Below, piece after piece: positions 1 to 6,120 of a stretch of 8,286 nucleotides of DNA. The stretch is taken from contig JBIIDH010000131.1 in the NCBI GenBank assembly GCA_044238435.1, positions 1 to 8,286 on the forward strand. Direction: 5' to 3'. The first letter of the stretch is position 1. Each line of letters starts with the position of its first letter. The DNA comes from VFMC01 sp044238435 (GTDB lineage Bacteria; Actinomycetota; Acidimicrobiia; Acidimicrobiales; Ilumatobacteraceae). The notes under the pieces are model-generated. The model searched no databases. It saw only the letters and a list, made by a program, of their open reading frames with translations, and had not been told where the DNA came from. The position numbers and the translations under genes are program-made.

Positions 1-72
1 CATCGACGCCATGTCATCGAGGTCGCCGTCGGTGAGCGCCGAGCAGTCCCTGGTTTCCACCTGGATTGCCAT
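1..72 (-). CDS. 5' fragment of an unrecognised protein-coding gene
   Basis: The first 24 codons of a minus-strand gene run off the left edge. The visible protein begins MAIQVETRDCSALTDGDLDD and continues MASM. The ATG at 72-70 is preceded by CAGGAG (minus strand of 82-87) with a 9-nt spacer, which is a good Shine-Dalgarno and the main reason to call a gene here. The frame is open to the edge. It lies about 100 nt downstream of the dnaE stop on the same strand, so it may be the next gene of the same transcript or have its own promoter. The fragment is too short to identify. The acidic, LTDGDLDDMA-like start resembles the N-termini of some small acyltransferases, but that is only an impression. 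No function is assigned. Confidence 0.6.
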   Translation of the reverse strand, partial: MAIQVETRDCSALTDGDLDDMASM

Positions 73-132
73 TGCCCTGAACTCCTGTCGGATCGAATCG
101 GCCCGGTGCCGGTGCGCACGTAGGAGTTCTAT

Positions 133-159
133 TCTGCCACCTGCAAGGGCATCTGCCAC
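133..159. repeat. 8-bp direct repeat TCTGCCAC in the gap after dnaE
   Basis: TCTGCCAC occurs at 133-140 and again at 152-159, a spacing of 19 bp (just under two helical turns), in the roughly 100-bp gap between the dnaE stop and the gene starting at 72. Two same-face copies upstream of a start codon could be binding half-sites for a regulator, but an 8-mer pair in GC-rich DNA can arise by chance. I see no convincing terminator hairpin with a T tract after dnaE, and no clear -35/-10 pair in this gap. Confidence 0.25.
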
Positions 160-173
160 AAGCGACGCGGGAA

Positions 174-3100
174 CTAGAGCATCACGGCATCGTGGCCCAG
201 GGCCACCCGCAGCTCGGGCACCACCCGGTCGAGGTCGACGCGGAAATCGTCGGCGAGCCGCAGTACCTTGCCCTGGCCGAGGTGCAGGTACACCGGCGAC
301 TCACCCGGCGACTCGCTGAGAATGGCCTTCAGCCGCGCAATGGCGGCCTCGCTAAGGGCGCTGGCCGGCAGGCGCAGATGCAGCGGCGGGAGGGCGCCCA
401 CCGCCAGGTCTTCGAGCACGGTGACCTCGCGCGCCATGAAACCCACCCGCGACTCGTCGCGACGGTCGATACGTCCCTTCACCGTGACGATGGCGTCGTC
501 GGACAGTTTGTGACCGAGTTCGACGAGGTCGCGCGGGAACACGGTGACCTCGACCGACGAATCGAGGTCTTCGAGGGCGAAGACGGCCATCTGGTCGCCC
601 TTCTTGGTGAACTTGCGGGCCAGACCGGTGATGACGCCACCGATGACCACGATGGCCCCGTCTTCGCGTTCGCTCACCTCGGCGATGCTGCAGTCGACCT
701 TGCGGCGCAGCGACGCCTCAACCCCGAACAGGGGGTGATCGCTGACGTACAGGCCGAGCATCTCCTTCTCGGCCTTCAGACGGTCGGCCTTGTCGAACTC
801 GAGGTCGGGGATGTTGATGCGTTCGTCGAACGAGCCCGACCCGCCGTCGCCGCTGTCGCCGAAGTCGCCGAACAGGCTCATCACCCCTTGGTCGCGTTCG
901 CGGCGGCGCACCACGGTGGTGTCGATGATCTGCTCGAACACCATGAGCAGGCCCTTGCGCGGATGGCCGAGCGAGTCGAAGGCGCCGGCCTTGATGAGCG
1001 ACTCGACCGTGCGCTTGTTCAGCACCGGCTCGGGCACCCGTTCCACGAAGTCGTGGAAGCCGGCGAAGGGACCGTTGGCGTCGCGTTCGGCGAGCAACTG
1101 GCTGACCAGACCCTCGCCGACATTGCGGATGGCCGACAGACCGAACGTGATGGCGCCGGGGCTGCCGATGGGTAGGGCCACCTCGGCGGGCACATCGCGG
1201 GCCTCGAGCGCAGCGAAGTTGGTGACCGAGCGGTTCACATCGGGCGTGAGCACCTTCACGCCCAACGCACGGGCATCACTCAGGTACAGGGCAGCCTTGT
1301 CGAGGTTGCTCTTCACGCTGGTGAGCAGACAGGCCATGTACTCGACCGGGTAGTGCGCCTTCAGGTAGGCCGTCTGGTAGGTGACGAGGCCGTAGCCGTA
1401 GCTGTGGCTCTTGTTGAAGGCGTAGTCGGCGAACTTGGCGATGACGTCGAACAACTGCTCGCCGAGTTCGCGGCCGTAGTTGTTGCGTTCGCAACCGGCC
1501 TCGAAGTTGCTGCGCTCCTTGGCCATCACCTCGCGCGACTTCTTGCCCATCGCCTTGCGCAGGCTGTCGGCCTCGGCGAGCGAGTAGCCGGCGAACTTCT
1601 GCGCCACACGCATCACGCTCTCCTGATAGATCATCAGGCCGTAGGTGTCGGCGAGCAGCGCCTCTGCATCGGGGTGGAAGAACGACACCGGCTGGCGGTT
1701 GTTCTTGCGGTCGGCGTAGTCGTAGTGCATGTTCGCACTCATCGGCCCGGGCCGGTAGAGAGCGATGAGTGCGCCGACGTCGTCGAAACTGGTGGGAGCC
1801 ATGCTGCGCAGCAGGGCCCGCATCGGCGGCGACTCGAGCTGGAACACACCCATCGTGTCGCCGCGGCCCAGCAGGGCGAACACGCCCGGGTCGTCGAGCG
1901 GCACCTGGTCGATGTCGAAGGAGGAATCCTTCGTGGCGCGCACCATCTCGACGGTGTCGGTGATGACGTCGAGGTTGCGCAGGCCGAGGAAGTCCATCTT
2001 CAGCAGGCCGAGTTCCTCGACGCCGTGCATTTCGAACTGGGTGACCACCGGTGCCTGTTCGGGATCGACACCCGCCTCGGGTTTGCGCTGGATGGGCAGG
2101 TACTCGGTGAGCGGTTCTTTGGTGATGACCACCGCCGCGGCGTGGATGCCGTCGCTGCGCTTCAGGCCCTCGAGCCCCTTCGCCACATCGACCACCCGCT
2201 GCACGTCGGGGTCGGTCTCGTACATGGCACGCAGTTCCGCTGCCGCCTTGTAGCCGTCGACGTACTTCGGGTGCTCTTCGAAGCAGTAGCGCAGCGGCGT
2301 ATCGCGCCCCATCACCAGCGGCGGCATGGCCTTGGCGATCTTGTCGCCCACGCCGTACGGGAAGCCCAGCACCCGGGCCGCGTCGCGCGCAGCGTTGCGG
2401 GCCTTGATGGTGCCGAAGGTGATGATCTGCGCGACGTGGTCGCGGCCGTACGTCTCGGCCGCGTACCGGATCATCTCATCACGGAACCGCGAGTCGAAGT
2501 CCATGTCGATGTCGGGCATCGAGATGCGGCTGGGGTTCAAGAAGCGCTCGAACAGCAGGTCGTACTTGATGGGGTCGAGGTCGGTGATGCGCAGGCAGTA
2601 CGCCACCGCGCAGCCTGCTGCCGATCCGCGGCCCGGGCCCACCCGGATGCCACGGCCCTTCGCGTAGGCGATGAGGTCGCCGACGATGAGGAAGTAGCTG
2701 GCGAACCCCATGTTCTTGATGGTGAGCAACTCGTACGCCACCCGTTCGATGACCGCGTTGGGCAGCGTGTCGCCCCAGCGCTGCTTGGCGCCCTCCCAGG
2801 TGAGGTGCTCGAGATAGGCAGCGTCGTCGGCGAACTCGGCGGGTCGCTTCGGGAAGTTGGGCAGTTGGGGTTTGCCGAACTCGATGGTGACGTCGGCGCG
2901 TTCGGCGATCCACAGCGTGTTGTCGCAGGCCTCGGGCACGTCGCGAAACAGGTGGCGCATCTCGACGGCCGACTTCAGGTAGTGCTCGGTGCCCTCGAAC
3001 TTGAACCGCTTCGGATCGCTGAGCAGGGCACCGGTCTGCACGCACAGCAGTGCGTCGTGCGCCTCGTGGTCGTGGCGATGGGTGTAGTGCGAGTCGTTGG

Positions 3101-3752
3101 TGGCCAGCAGCGGTGCGCCGATGCGGTGGGCGATCTCGATGAGCTTGGGGTTGGTGTCGCGCTGGGCAGCGAGGCCGTGGTCCTGGATCTCGACGAACAG
3201 GTGGTCCTTGCCGAAGATCTCCTGCAGGCGGCCGGCCTTGTCGAGCGCACCCTTTTCGTCGCCATTCAGCAGCGACTGCAGCACGTGCCCGCCCAGACAC
3301 CCGGTGGTGGCGATGAGCCCGTGGTGGTACTTCTCGAGCAGCTCCCAGTCGATCTTCGGCTTGTAGTAGTAGCCCTCGAGGAACGCCAGGCTCGACAGTT
3401 GGATGAGGTTGCGATACCCCTGGTCGGTCTCGGCCAGCAGAGTGAGGTGGTAGTACAGCTTCTTGCCGCCGTCGGTCTCGCCGCCCGAGTCGTCGACCCG
3501 GCCGCGCCGCACGGGGCGCTCGGATCGGTGCTCGTAGGCCATGTAGGCCTCGGTGCCGATGATGGGCTTCACACCCTGGGCTCGACACTCCTTGTAGAAG
3601 TCGAGCGTGCCGTACATGTTGCCGTGGTCGGTGATGCCGATGGCGGGCTGACCGTCGCCGACCGCCTTTGCCACCAGTTCGTCGAGCCGTGCCGCGCCGT
3701 CGAGCATCGAGAACTCGGTGTGCACGTGCAGGTGGGTGAACGAGTCGCCCAC
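174..3752 (-). CDS. dnaE: DNA polymerase III alpha subunit (DnaE1 type)
   Basis: Replicative polymerase subunit of 1192 residues, the normal DnaE1 size. Domain order seen: an N-terminal PHP domain (about 5-290) with HLHVHTEFSMLDG at 7-19 and DHGN at 42-45; the polymerase core with GPGRGSAAG at 372-380 and PDIDMDF at 413-419; HSYGYGLVTYQTAYLKAHYP at 783-802; a helix-hairpin-helix region (about 850-930); and an OB fold (about 1033-1113). The catalytic aspartates, by alignment to E. coli DnaE, should be D416, D418 and D587 (in KMDFLGL). All nine PHP metal ligands appear present: H9, H11, D18, H43, E68, H102, C152, D220 and H222. In mycobacterial DnaE1 this site is the 3'-5' proofreading exonuclease, so proofreading is predicted here too. 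A candidate beta-clamp motif is Q955-F961 (QGVMSLF). The start is GTG at 3752, with AAAGGAG 5 nt upstream. It is a separate unit from bpa, with a 150-nt gap. Confidence 0.98.
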   Translation of the reverse strand: MGDSFTHLHVHTEFSMLDGAARLDELVAKAVGDGQPAIGITDHGNMYGTLDFYKECRAQGVKPIIGTEAYMAYEHRSERPVRRGRVDDSGGETDGGKKLYYHLTLLAETDQGYRNLIQLSSLAFLEGYYYKPKIDWELLEKYHHGLIATTGCLGGHVLQSLLNGDEKGALDKAGRLQEIFGKDHLFVEIQDHGLAAQRDTNPKLIEIAHRIGAPLLATNDSHYTHRHDHEAHDALLCVQTGALLSDPKRFKFEGTEHYLKSAVEMRHLFRDVPEACDNTLWIAERADVTIEFGKPQLPNFPKRPAEFADDAAYLEHLTWEGAKQRWGDTLPNAVIERVAYELLTIKNMGFASYFLIVGDLIAYAKGRGIRVGPGRGSAAGCAVAYCLRITDLDPIKYDLLFERFLNPSRISMPDIDMDFDSRFRDEMIRYAAETYGRDHVAQIITFGTIKARNAARDAARVLGFPYGVGDKIAKAMPPLVMGRDTPLRYCFEEHPKYVDGYKAAAELRAMYETDPDVQRVVDVAKGLEGLKRSDGIHAAAVVITKEPLTEYLPIQRKPEAGVDPEQAPVVTQFEMHGVEELGLLKMDFLGLRNLDVITDTVEMVRATKDSSFDIDQVPLDDPGVFALLGRGDTMGVFQLESPPMRALLRSMAPTSFDDVGALIALYRPGPMSANMHYDYADRKNNRQPVSFFHPDAEALLADTYGLMIYQESVMRVAQKFAGYSLAEADSLRKAMGKKSREVMAKERSNFEAGCERNNYGRELGEQLFDVIAKFADYAFNKSHSYGYGLVTYQTAYLKAHYPVEYMACLLTSVKSNLDKAALYLSDARALGVKVLTPDVNRSVTNFAALEARDVPAEVALPIGSPGAITFGLSAIRNVGEGLVSQLLAERDANGPFAGFHDFVERVPEPVLNKRTVESLIKAGAFDSLGHPRKGLLMVFEQIIDTTVVRRRERDQGVMSLFGDFGDSGDGGSGSFDERINIPDLEFDKADRLKAEKEMLGLYVSDHPLFGVEASLRRKVDCSIAEVSEREDGAIVVIGGVITGLARKFTKKGDQMAVFALEDLDSSVEVTVFPRDLVELGHKLSDDAIVTVKGRIDRRDESRVGFMAREVTVLEDLAVGALPPLHLRLPASALSEAAIARLKAILSESPGESPVYLHLGQGKVLRLADDFRVDLDRVVPELRVALGHDAVML

Positions 3753-3757
3753 ATCGG

Positions 3758-3764
3758 CTCCTTT
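3758..3764 (-). promoter_or_regulatory. Ribosome binding site that sets the dnaE start
   Basis: The minus strand reads AAAGGAG, 5 nt before the GTG at 3752. An out-of-frame ATG overlaps that GTG (minus strand ATGTG, 3754-3750). The ATG would leave only a 3-nt spacer and does not lead into the polymerase. The GTG gives MGDSFTHLHVH, the expected N-terminus with the PHP motif at residue 7, so the GTG is chosen. Confidence 0.8.
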
Positions 3765-3809
3765 CGACGTCGGACAGGGGCCACCGCAGCGGCCCGGGCG
3801 GGCAGATCA

Positions 3810-3826
3810 CACGAATGTGATTCGTG
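3810..3826. promoter_or_regulatory. Perfect 17-bp palindrome upstream of dnaE, candidate operator
   Basis: The sequence CACGAATGTGATTCGTG has two perfect 7-bp arms (CACGAAT and ATTCGTG) around a 3-bp centre. It is AT-richer than its surroundings and lies 58 nt upstream of the dnaE start, immediately downstream of a possible -10 element (TAGGGT). A second, shifted palindrome, ATCACA-CGAA-TGTGAT (3807-3822), overlaps it. The position suits a repressor site or a 5' stem-loop of the dnaE mRNA. It does not fit the actinobacterial LexA box (CGAAC-N4-GTTCG): both the spacing and the inner bases differ. The cognate regulator is unknown. Confidence 0.45.
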
Positions 3827-3828
3827 CG

Positions 3829-3834
3829 ACCCTA
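3829..3834 (-). promoter_or_regulatory. Possible -10 element for dnaE
   Basis: The minus strand reads TAGGGT, matching the TANNNT form of actinobacterial housekeeping -10 boxes. Transcription starting about 7 nt downstream would begin inside the palindrome at 3810-3826 and give a 5' leader of about 70 nt. No TTGACA-like -35 is visible at the right distance: the region about 17 bp upstream reads TGGGAG. The call therefore rests on one hexamer. Confidence 0.35.
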
Positions 3835-3893
3835 GCCGCGCCGCACCGGCACTCCCACCCGGCGTTCCCACCGGGTTCGACCGACGGCGCGGC
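3835..3893 (-). terminator. Nested GC-rich inverted repeat after bpa, possible terminator
   Basis: GCCGCGCCG at 3835-3843 pairs perfectly with CGGCGCGGC at 3885-3893. Inside it, ACCCGG (3857-3862) pairs with CCGGGT (3871-3876). The outer stem starts 10 nt after the bpa stop on the minus strand. There is no T-run after the structure, as is common for actinobacterial hairpins, so intrinsic termination is uncertain. The outer arm abuts the possible dnaE -10. In DNA this rich in CG, some self-complementarity is expected by chance. Confidence 0.3.
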
Positions 3894-3902
3894 GGATGCC
3901 GG

Positions 3903-4415
3903 TCAGAGATAGGTGCCGGGACGGTCGGGCAACTGTCCGTCGGCCATACCGGGTTGGACCGCACCCGGCGGGAGTGAACGCATCTGTTCGAGCTGCTGGC
4001 GGGCGGCGAGCTGCTGAGCGAACAGCGTGGCCTGGATGCCGTGGAACAGCCCCTCCAACCAGCCGACGAGCTGGGCCTTGGCGATGCGCAGCTCGGCCTC
4101 GGACGGCACCTCGCCGTCCTTGAACGGCAGCGCGAGGTTGCGCAACTCGTCCTGCAGATCGGGCGAGAACGCCTCGGTGAGTTCGACGATGGAGCGTTCG
4201 TAGATCTCGGCCAGCCGCTCGCGGCTCGCCTCGTCGAGCGGTGCAGTGCGCACCTCTTCGAGGAGCTGCTTCACCATCGACCCGATACGCATCACCTTGG
4301 CGGGCTCGGAGACGGTCTCGGTGGGCACGGCTTCGTCGGGGGCGATCCGCTCGCCGTCGACGAGTTCGCCTCGTTCGACGGCTGTTGTCTGCTCGGTGTT
4401 CGGCGGGAGTGTCAT
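3903..4415 (-). CDS. bpa: Bacterial proteasome activator Bpa/PafE
   Basis: A 170-residue protein that matches the bacterial proteasome activator family (DUF2587; Rv3780 in M. tuberculosis, about 174 residues). In that family, a ring of mostly helical subunits docks on the 20S proteasome and opens its gate for ATP-independent degradation of unfolded proteins. An acidic, disordered N-terminus (1-40) precedes the helical core from about 41 (VMRIGSMVKQLLEEVRTAPL) through LQDELRNLALPFKDG (87-101) and AQLVGWLEGLFHGIQATLFA (114-133). A Pro/Gly-rich tail ends in GTYL, equivalent to the GQYL proteasome-docking end of the mycobacterial protein. The ATG at 4415 has AAGGA 4 nt upstream. The gene follows the phosphodiesterase stop by 32 nt on the same strand, so co-transcription is likely. 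The frame stays open far upstream of this ATG, but that stretch is the shadow of the phosphodiesterase gene. The presence of Bpa predicts prcBA elsewhere in the genome. Confidence 0.93.
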   Translation of the reverse strand: MTLPPNTEQTTAVERGELVDGERIAPDEAVPTETVSEPAKVMRIGSMVKQLLEEVRTAPLDEASRERLAEIYERSIVELTEAFSPDLQDELRNLALPFKDGEVPSEAELRIAKAQLVGWLEGLFHGIQATLFAQQLAARQQLEQMRSLPPGAVQPGMADGQLPDRPGTYL

Positions 4416-4447
4416 GGCGTCCTTCACAACTCGATCGGCCCCGTCGC

Positions 4448-5551
4448 TCAGGACGAGGCCGCCAACAGGGGAACATACACCTCGGCGCTCGTGAGCGAAC
4501 CGTGACGGCACACCAGCGGATACGCGCCACTGTCGATCGGATCGTGGAAACTCACGTCGGCCCTGGCCACCAGGGCCACGGCGCCCAGCCGGGCCTGCAC
4601 CGGCGGACTGACCACCGGCCCGAACCAGGCCTCGTCGAGCACCTGCTGACGCGACACCACCCAGGCGACGTCGCCGTGCGCCGCCTGGGCCGCAGCGAGC
4701 AGATCGGCAGCGGCACCGCGTCGGGCGTGCAACCATCGGAACCGACCCTCGCCCGACTGGTGGTGCACCAAGCGACCCACCTCGTCGGCGAGCAACACCG
4801 TCCGCTCCCCCACGTGCACCTGCCCATGGTCGGCGGTGACCAGCAACGCGGCACCGCTGGGCAGCGCGGCCAGGGTGTCGGCCACCAGCCGGTCGGCTGC
4901 CACCACCTCGGCGTCGAAGTAGGGCCCGAAACCACGCTCGTGCGCCACCTTGTCGACCCCGTCGTAGTAGGCGTACACGAACCGTTCGCCGTCGCGCAGC
5001 AGATCGCCGACGATGACAGGCAGGCTCGAGGCGACTCGCCAGCCGCGCGGCCGCGTGCCGCGCAGATGCGCGGCAGTGAAGGCGGTCCGTTCGAGCTCGG
5101 CCCTGCTGACCACCGGCACCGACTCGCCGAGGAACGGGGCGAACGGCTGCAAGCGATCGGGCTCGTGCAGGCGGCGAGCGTCGGCGTGGGCGTCGGTGTG
5201 CCAACGCAGTACGTTCAGCACATCGCCACCGACGTCGATGCGGTAGCCCACCAGACCGTGCTCGCCCGGGGTGAGGCCCGTGGCGATGGAGGTGAGCGCC
5301 GTGGCCGTCGTGGTGGGGGCGACGGTGGTGATGGGCCCGCCCGACATCGCTGCGAGCGTGGGCGCCAGGTGCAGTCGTTGTTGGAGTTGCTCCCAGCCCA
5401 GGCCGTCGATCACCAGCAACACCACCTGGCGGGCGCCGGCGGCAGCCGCCGGGATCCAGTCGGGGCACGCGCCGGACGGCCCCAACAGGGCGGGCACGAT
5501 GCCGCGCACGTTGGCGCCGCTGTACCGGGGGACGACGGGCTGATCGGTCAC
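4448..5551 (-). CDS. Alkaline phosphatase-superfamily phosphodiesterase/nucleotide pyrophosphatase
   Basis: A 367-residue two-metal hydrolase of the type I phosphodiesterase/nucleotide pyrophosphatase branch (PF01663) of the alkaline phosphatase superfamily. Expected ligands are visible in order: D49 (LLVIDGLGW), nucleophile T82 in APTTTATALTSIATGLTPGEHG, D200 and H204 (YYDGVDKVAH), D241 and H242 (VTADHGQ), and H350 (CRHGSLTSAE). With the full set present it should be active, but the substrate cannot be read from sequence; nucleotides, phosphodiesters and phosphonates are all known in the family. I see no signal peptide or membrane segment (the N-terminus is MTDQPVVPRYSGANVRGIVP), so it is probably cytoplasmic. 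The GTG start at 5551 is preferred: it gives the natural N-terminus, and the frame upstream (to a TTG at 5620) is low-quality sequence. The Shine-Dalgarno is weak. It is followed by bpa after 32 nt and diverges from the Rrf2 gene. Confidence 0.85.
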   Translation of the reverse strand: MTDQPVVPRYSGANVRGIVPALLGPSGACPDWIPAAAAGARQVVLLVIDGLGWEQLQQRLHLAPTLAAMSGGPITTVAPTTTATALTSIATGLTPGEHGLVGYRIDVGGDVLNVLRWHTDAHADARRLHEPDRLQPFAPFLGESVPVVSRAELERTAFTAAHLRGTRPRGWRVASSLPVIVGDLLRDGERFVYAYYDGVDKVAHERGFGPYFDAEVVAADRLVADTLAALPSGAALLVTADHGQVHVGERTVLLADEVGRLVHHQSGEGRFRWLHARRGAAADLLAAAQAAHGDVAWVVSRQQVLDEAWFGPVVSPPVQARLGAVALVARADVSFHDPIDSGAYPLVCRHGSLTSAEVYVPLLAASS

Positions 5552-5586
5552 GATGGCACCAGTCCACCACGCCCCGGGAGGATGTA

Positions 5587-5621
5587 CCAACCAGGCCGAC
5601 CGTTGGCACCACCGCACCAAC
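5587..5621. promoter_or_regulatory. Three evenly spaced CCAAC/GTTGG half-sites, candidate operator
   Basis: CCAAC (5587-5591), GTTGG (5602-5606) and CCAAC (5617-5621) alternate in orientation with exactly 10 bases between neighbours, a 15-bp period. This forms two overlapping inverted repeats that share the middle element. They lie in the 107-bp gap between the divergent phosphodiesterase and Rrf2 starts, just upstream of the proposed Rrf2 -10 box. That is where an autoregulating Rrf2 protein would bind. Rrf2 sites are usually longer and AT-richer, so the link to the neighbouring regulator is inference. Confidence 0.4.
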
Positions 5622-5646
5622 CGCGGCGGAAGGGCGCGCGGGGCCC

Positions 5647-5652
5647 TACGAT
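5647..5652 (+). promoter_or_regulatory. -10 element placing transcription start at the Rrf2 GTG (leaderless)
   Basis: TACGAT matches the TANNNT -10 pattern and ends 6 nt before the GTG at 5659. Transcription would then start at or next to the first base of the start codon. No Shine-Dalgarno is visible upstream of that GTG, which agrees with a leaderless mRNA, a common arrangement in Actinomycetota. There is no good -35: the hexamer 17 bp upstream is CGGCGG. The ATG inside TACGATGG (5651) is out of frame with the regulator. Confidence 0.5.
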
Positions 5653-5658
5653 GGCGAC

Positions 5659-6114
5659 GTGCGAGTGTCGAGCAAGGGCGACTATGCGTGTCGGGCGCTG
5701 CTGTCGTTGACGCTGCACGGAGCCGAACCGGGCCCTACCAGTGTGCGCGACATCGCCGAGCGCACGGCTATCCCTCAGCCGTACCTCGAGCAGATCCTGC
5801 TGTCGTTGAAGGGCGCCGGCCTGGTGCGCTCCAAGCGCGGTGTTGGCGGCGGCTACGTACTGGCCCGGCCGCCCGACGAGATCCGCCTCAGCGAGGTGCT
5901 CGCTGCTGTCGACGGACCCATCACGCTCGGCGACTTCGGCGAGCCGCACCAGGACGGGTCGTGCGACCACGAGGGCCAGTGTGTGCTCTACGCCGTATGG
6001 AAGTTGGCGGGCGAGCACATGCGCCAGTTGCTCGACGGGTTCACCCTCGCCCATGTCGCCGATGTGGCCAAAGGTCAGGCCCCCTGGCCCGACCGCCAAC
6101 CGGCGCCGCGCTGA
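5659..6114 (+). CDS. Rrf2-family transcriptional regulator
   Basis: A 151-residue Rrf2-type repressor/sensor (the IscR, NsrR and CymR family). The N-terminus RVSSKGDYACRALLSLTLH is characteristic. The winged helix-turn-helix covers about 25-70: SVRDIAERTAIPQPYLEQIL holds the recognition helix, and GLVRSKRGVGGGYVLARPP is the wing with the family's RGxxGGY signature. The sensor loop has C102 and C108 (SCDHEGQC), the Cx5C spacing of iron-sulfur members. The position of the third ligand of IscR (6 residues after C108) is W114, so a classic three-cysteine cluster is incomplete; the other cysteine is C11. It may use other ligands, act as a thiol sensor, or have lost sensing. The gene diverges from the phosphodiesterase-bpa pair and ends 6 nt from the convergent rluD-like stop. 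Likely targets are itself and its divergent neighbours (inference). GTG at 5665 is an alternative start. Confidence 0.93.
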   Translation: MRVSSKGDYACRALLSLTLHGAEPGPTSVRDIAERTAIPQPYLEQILLSLKGAGLVRSKRGVGGGYVLARPPDEIRLSEVLAAVDGPITLGDFGEPHQDGSCDHEGQCVLYAVWKLAGEHMRQLLDGFTLAHVADVAKGQAPWPDRQPAPR

Positions 6115-6120
6115 CGTCGT

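Noticed and set aside
192..1175. 327-codon plus-strand open frame opposite the 3' part of dnaE
   Set aside because: Shadow of dnaE codon bias; no recognisable domain and no convincing ribosome binding site.
2479..3810. 443-codon minus-strand frame overlapping the 5' part of dnaE
   Set aside because: It is in a different frame of the same strand, its product is Arg/His/Pro-rich with no domain, and it overlaps the PHP-polymerase coding region.
3807..3822. ATCACA-CGAA-TGTGAT as a CRP/Fnr site
   Set aside because: The half-sites are in the opposite orientation to the TGTGA-N6-TCACA consensus and the spacing is wrong. The overlapping 17-bp palindrome is the stronger signal.
3810..3826. LexA/SOS box upstream of dnaE
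   Set aside because: The actinobacterial box needs CGAAC-N4-GTTCG. Here the arms read CGAAT and ATTCG with a 3-base centre, and DnaE1 is not the usual SOS polymerase (DnaE2 is).
1353..3977. 874-codon open frame on the plus strand opposite dnaE
   Set aside because: It is antisense to the well-supported dnaE. Its product is a Val/Gly/Leu/His-rich composition with no motifs, typical of the reverse frame of GC-rich genes.
4416..5612. Upstream extension of the bpa frame giving a 569-residue protein
   Set aside because: The extra residues are Arg/Gly/Ala-rich and lie in another frame of the phosphodiesterase gene. The 170-residue form fits the family length and has a Shine-Dalgarno.
4241..5710. 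489-codon plus-strand open frame opposite bpa and the phosphodiesterase
   Set aside because: Arg/Gly/His-rich shadow frame. The opposite strand encodes two proteins with intact family motifs.
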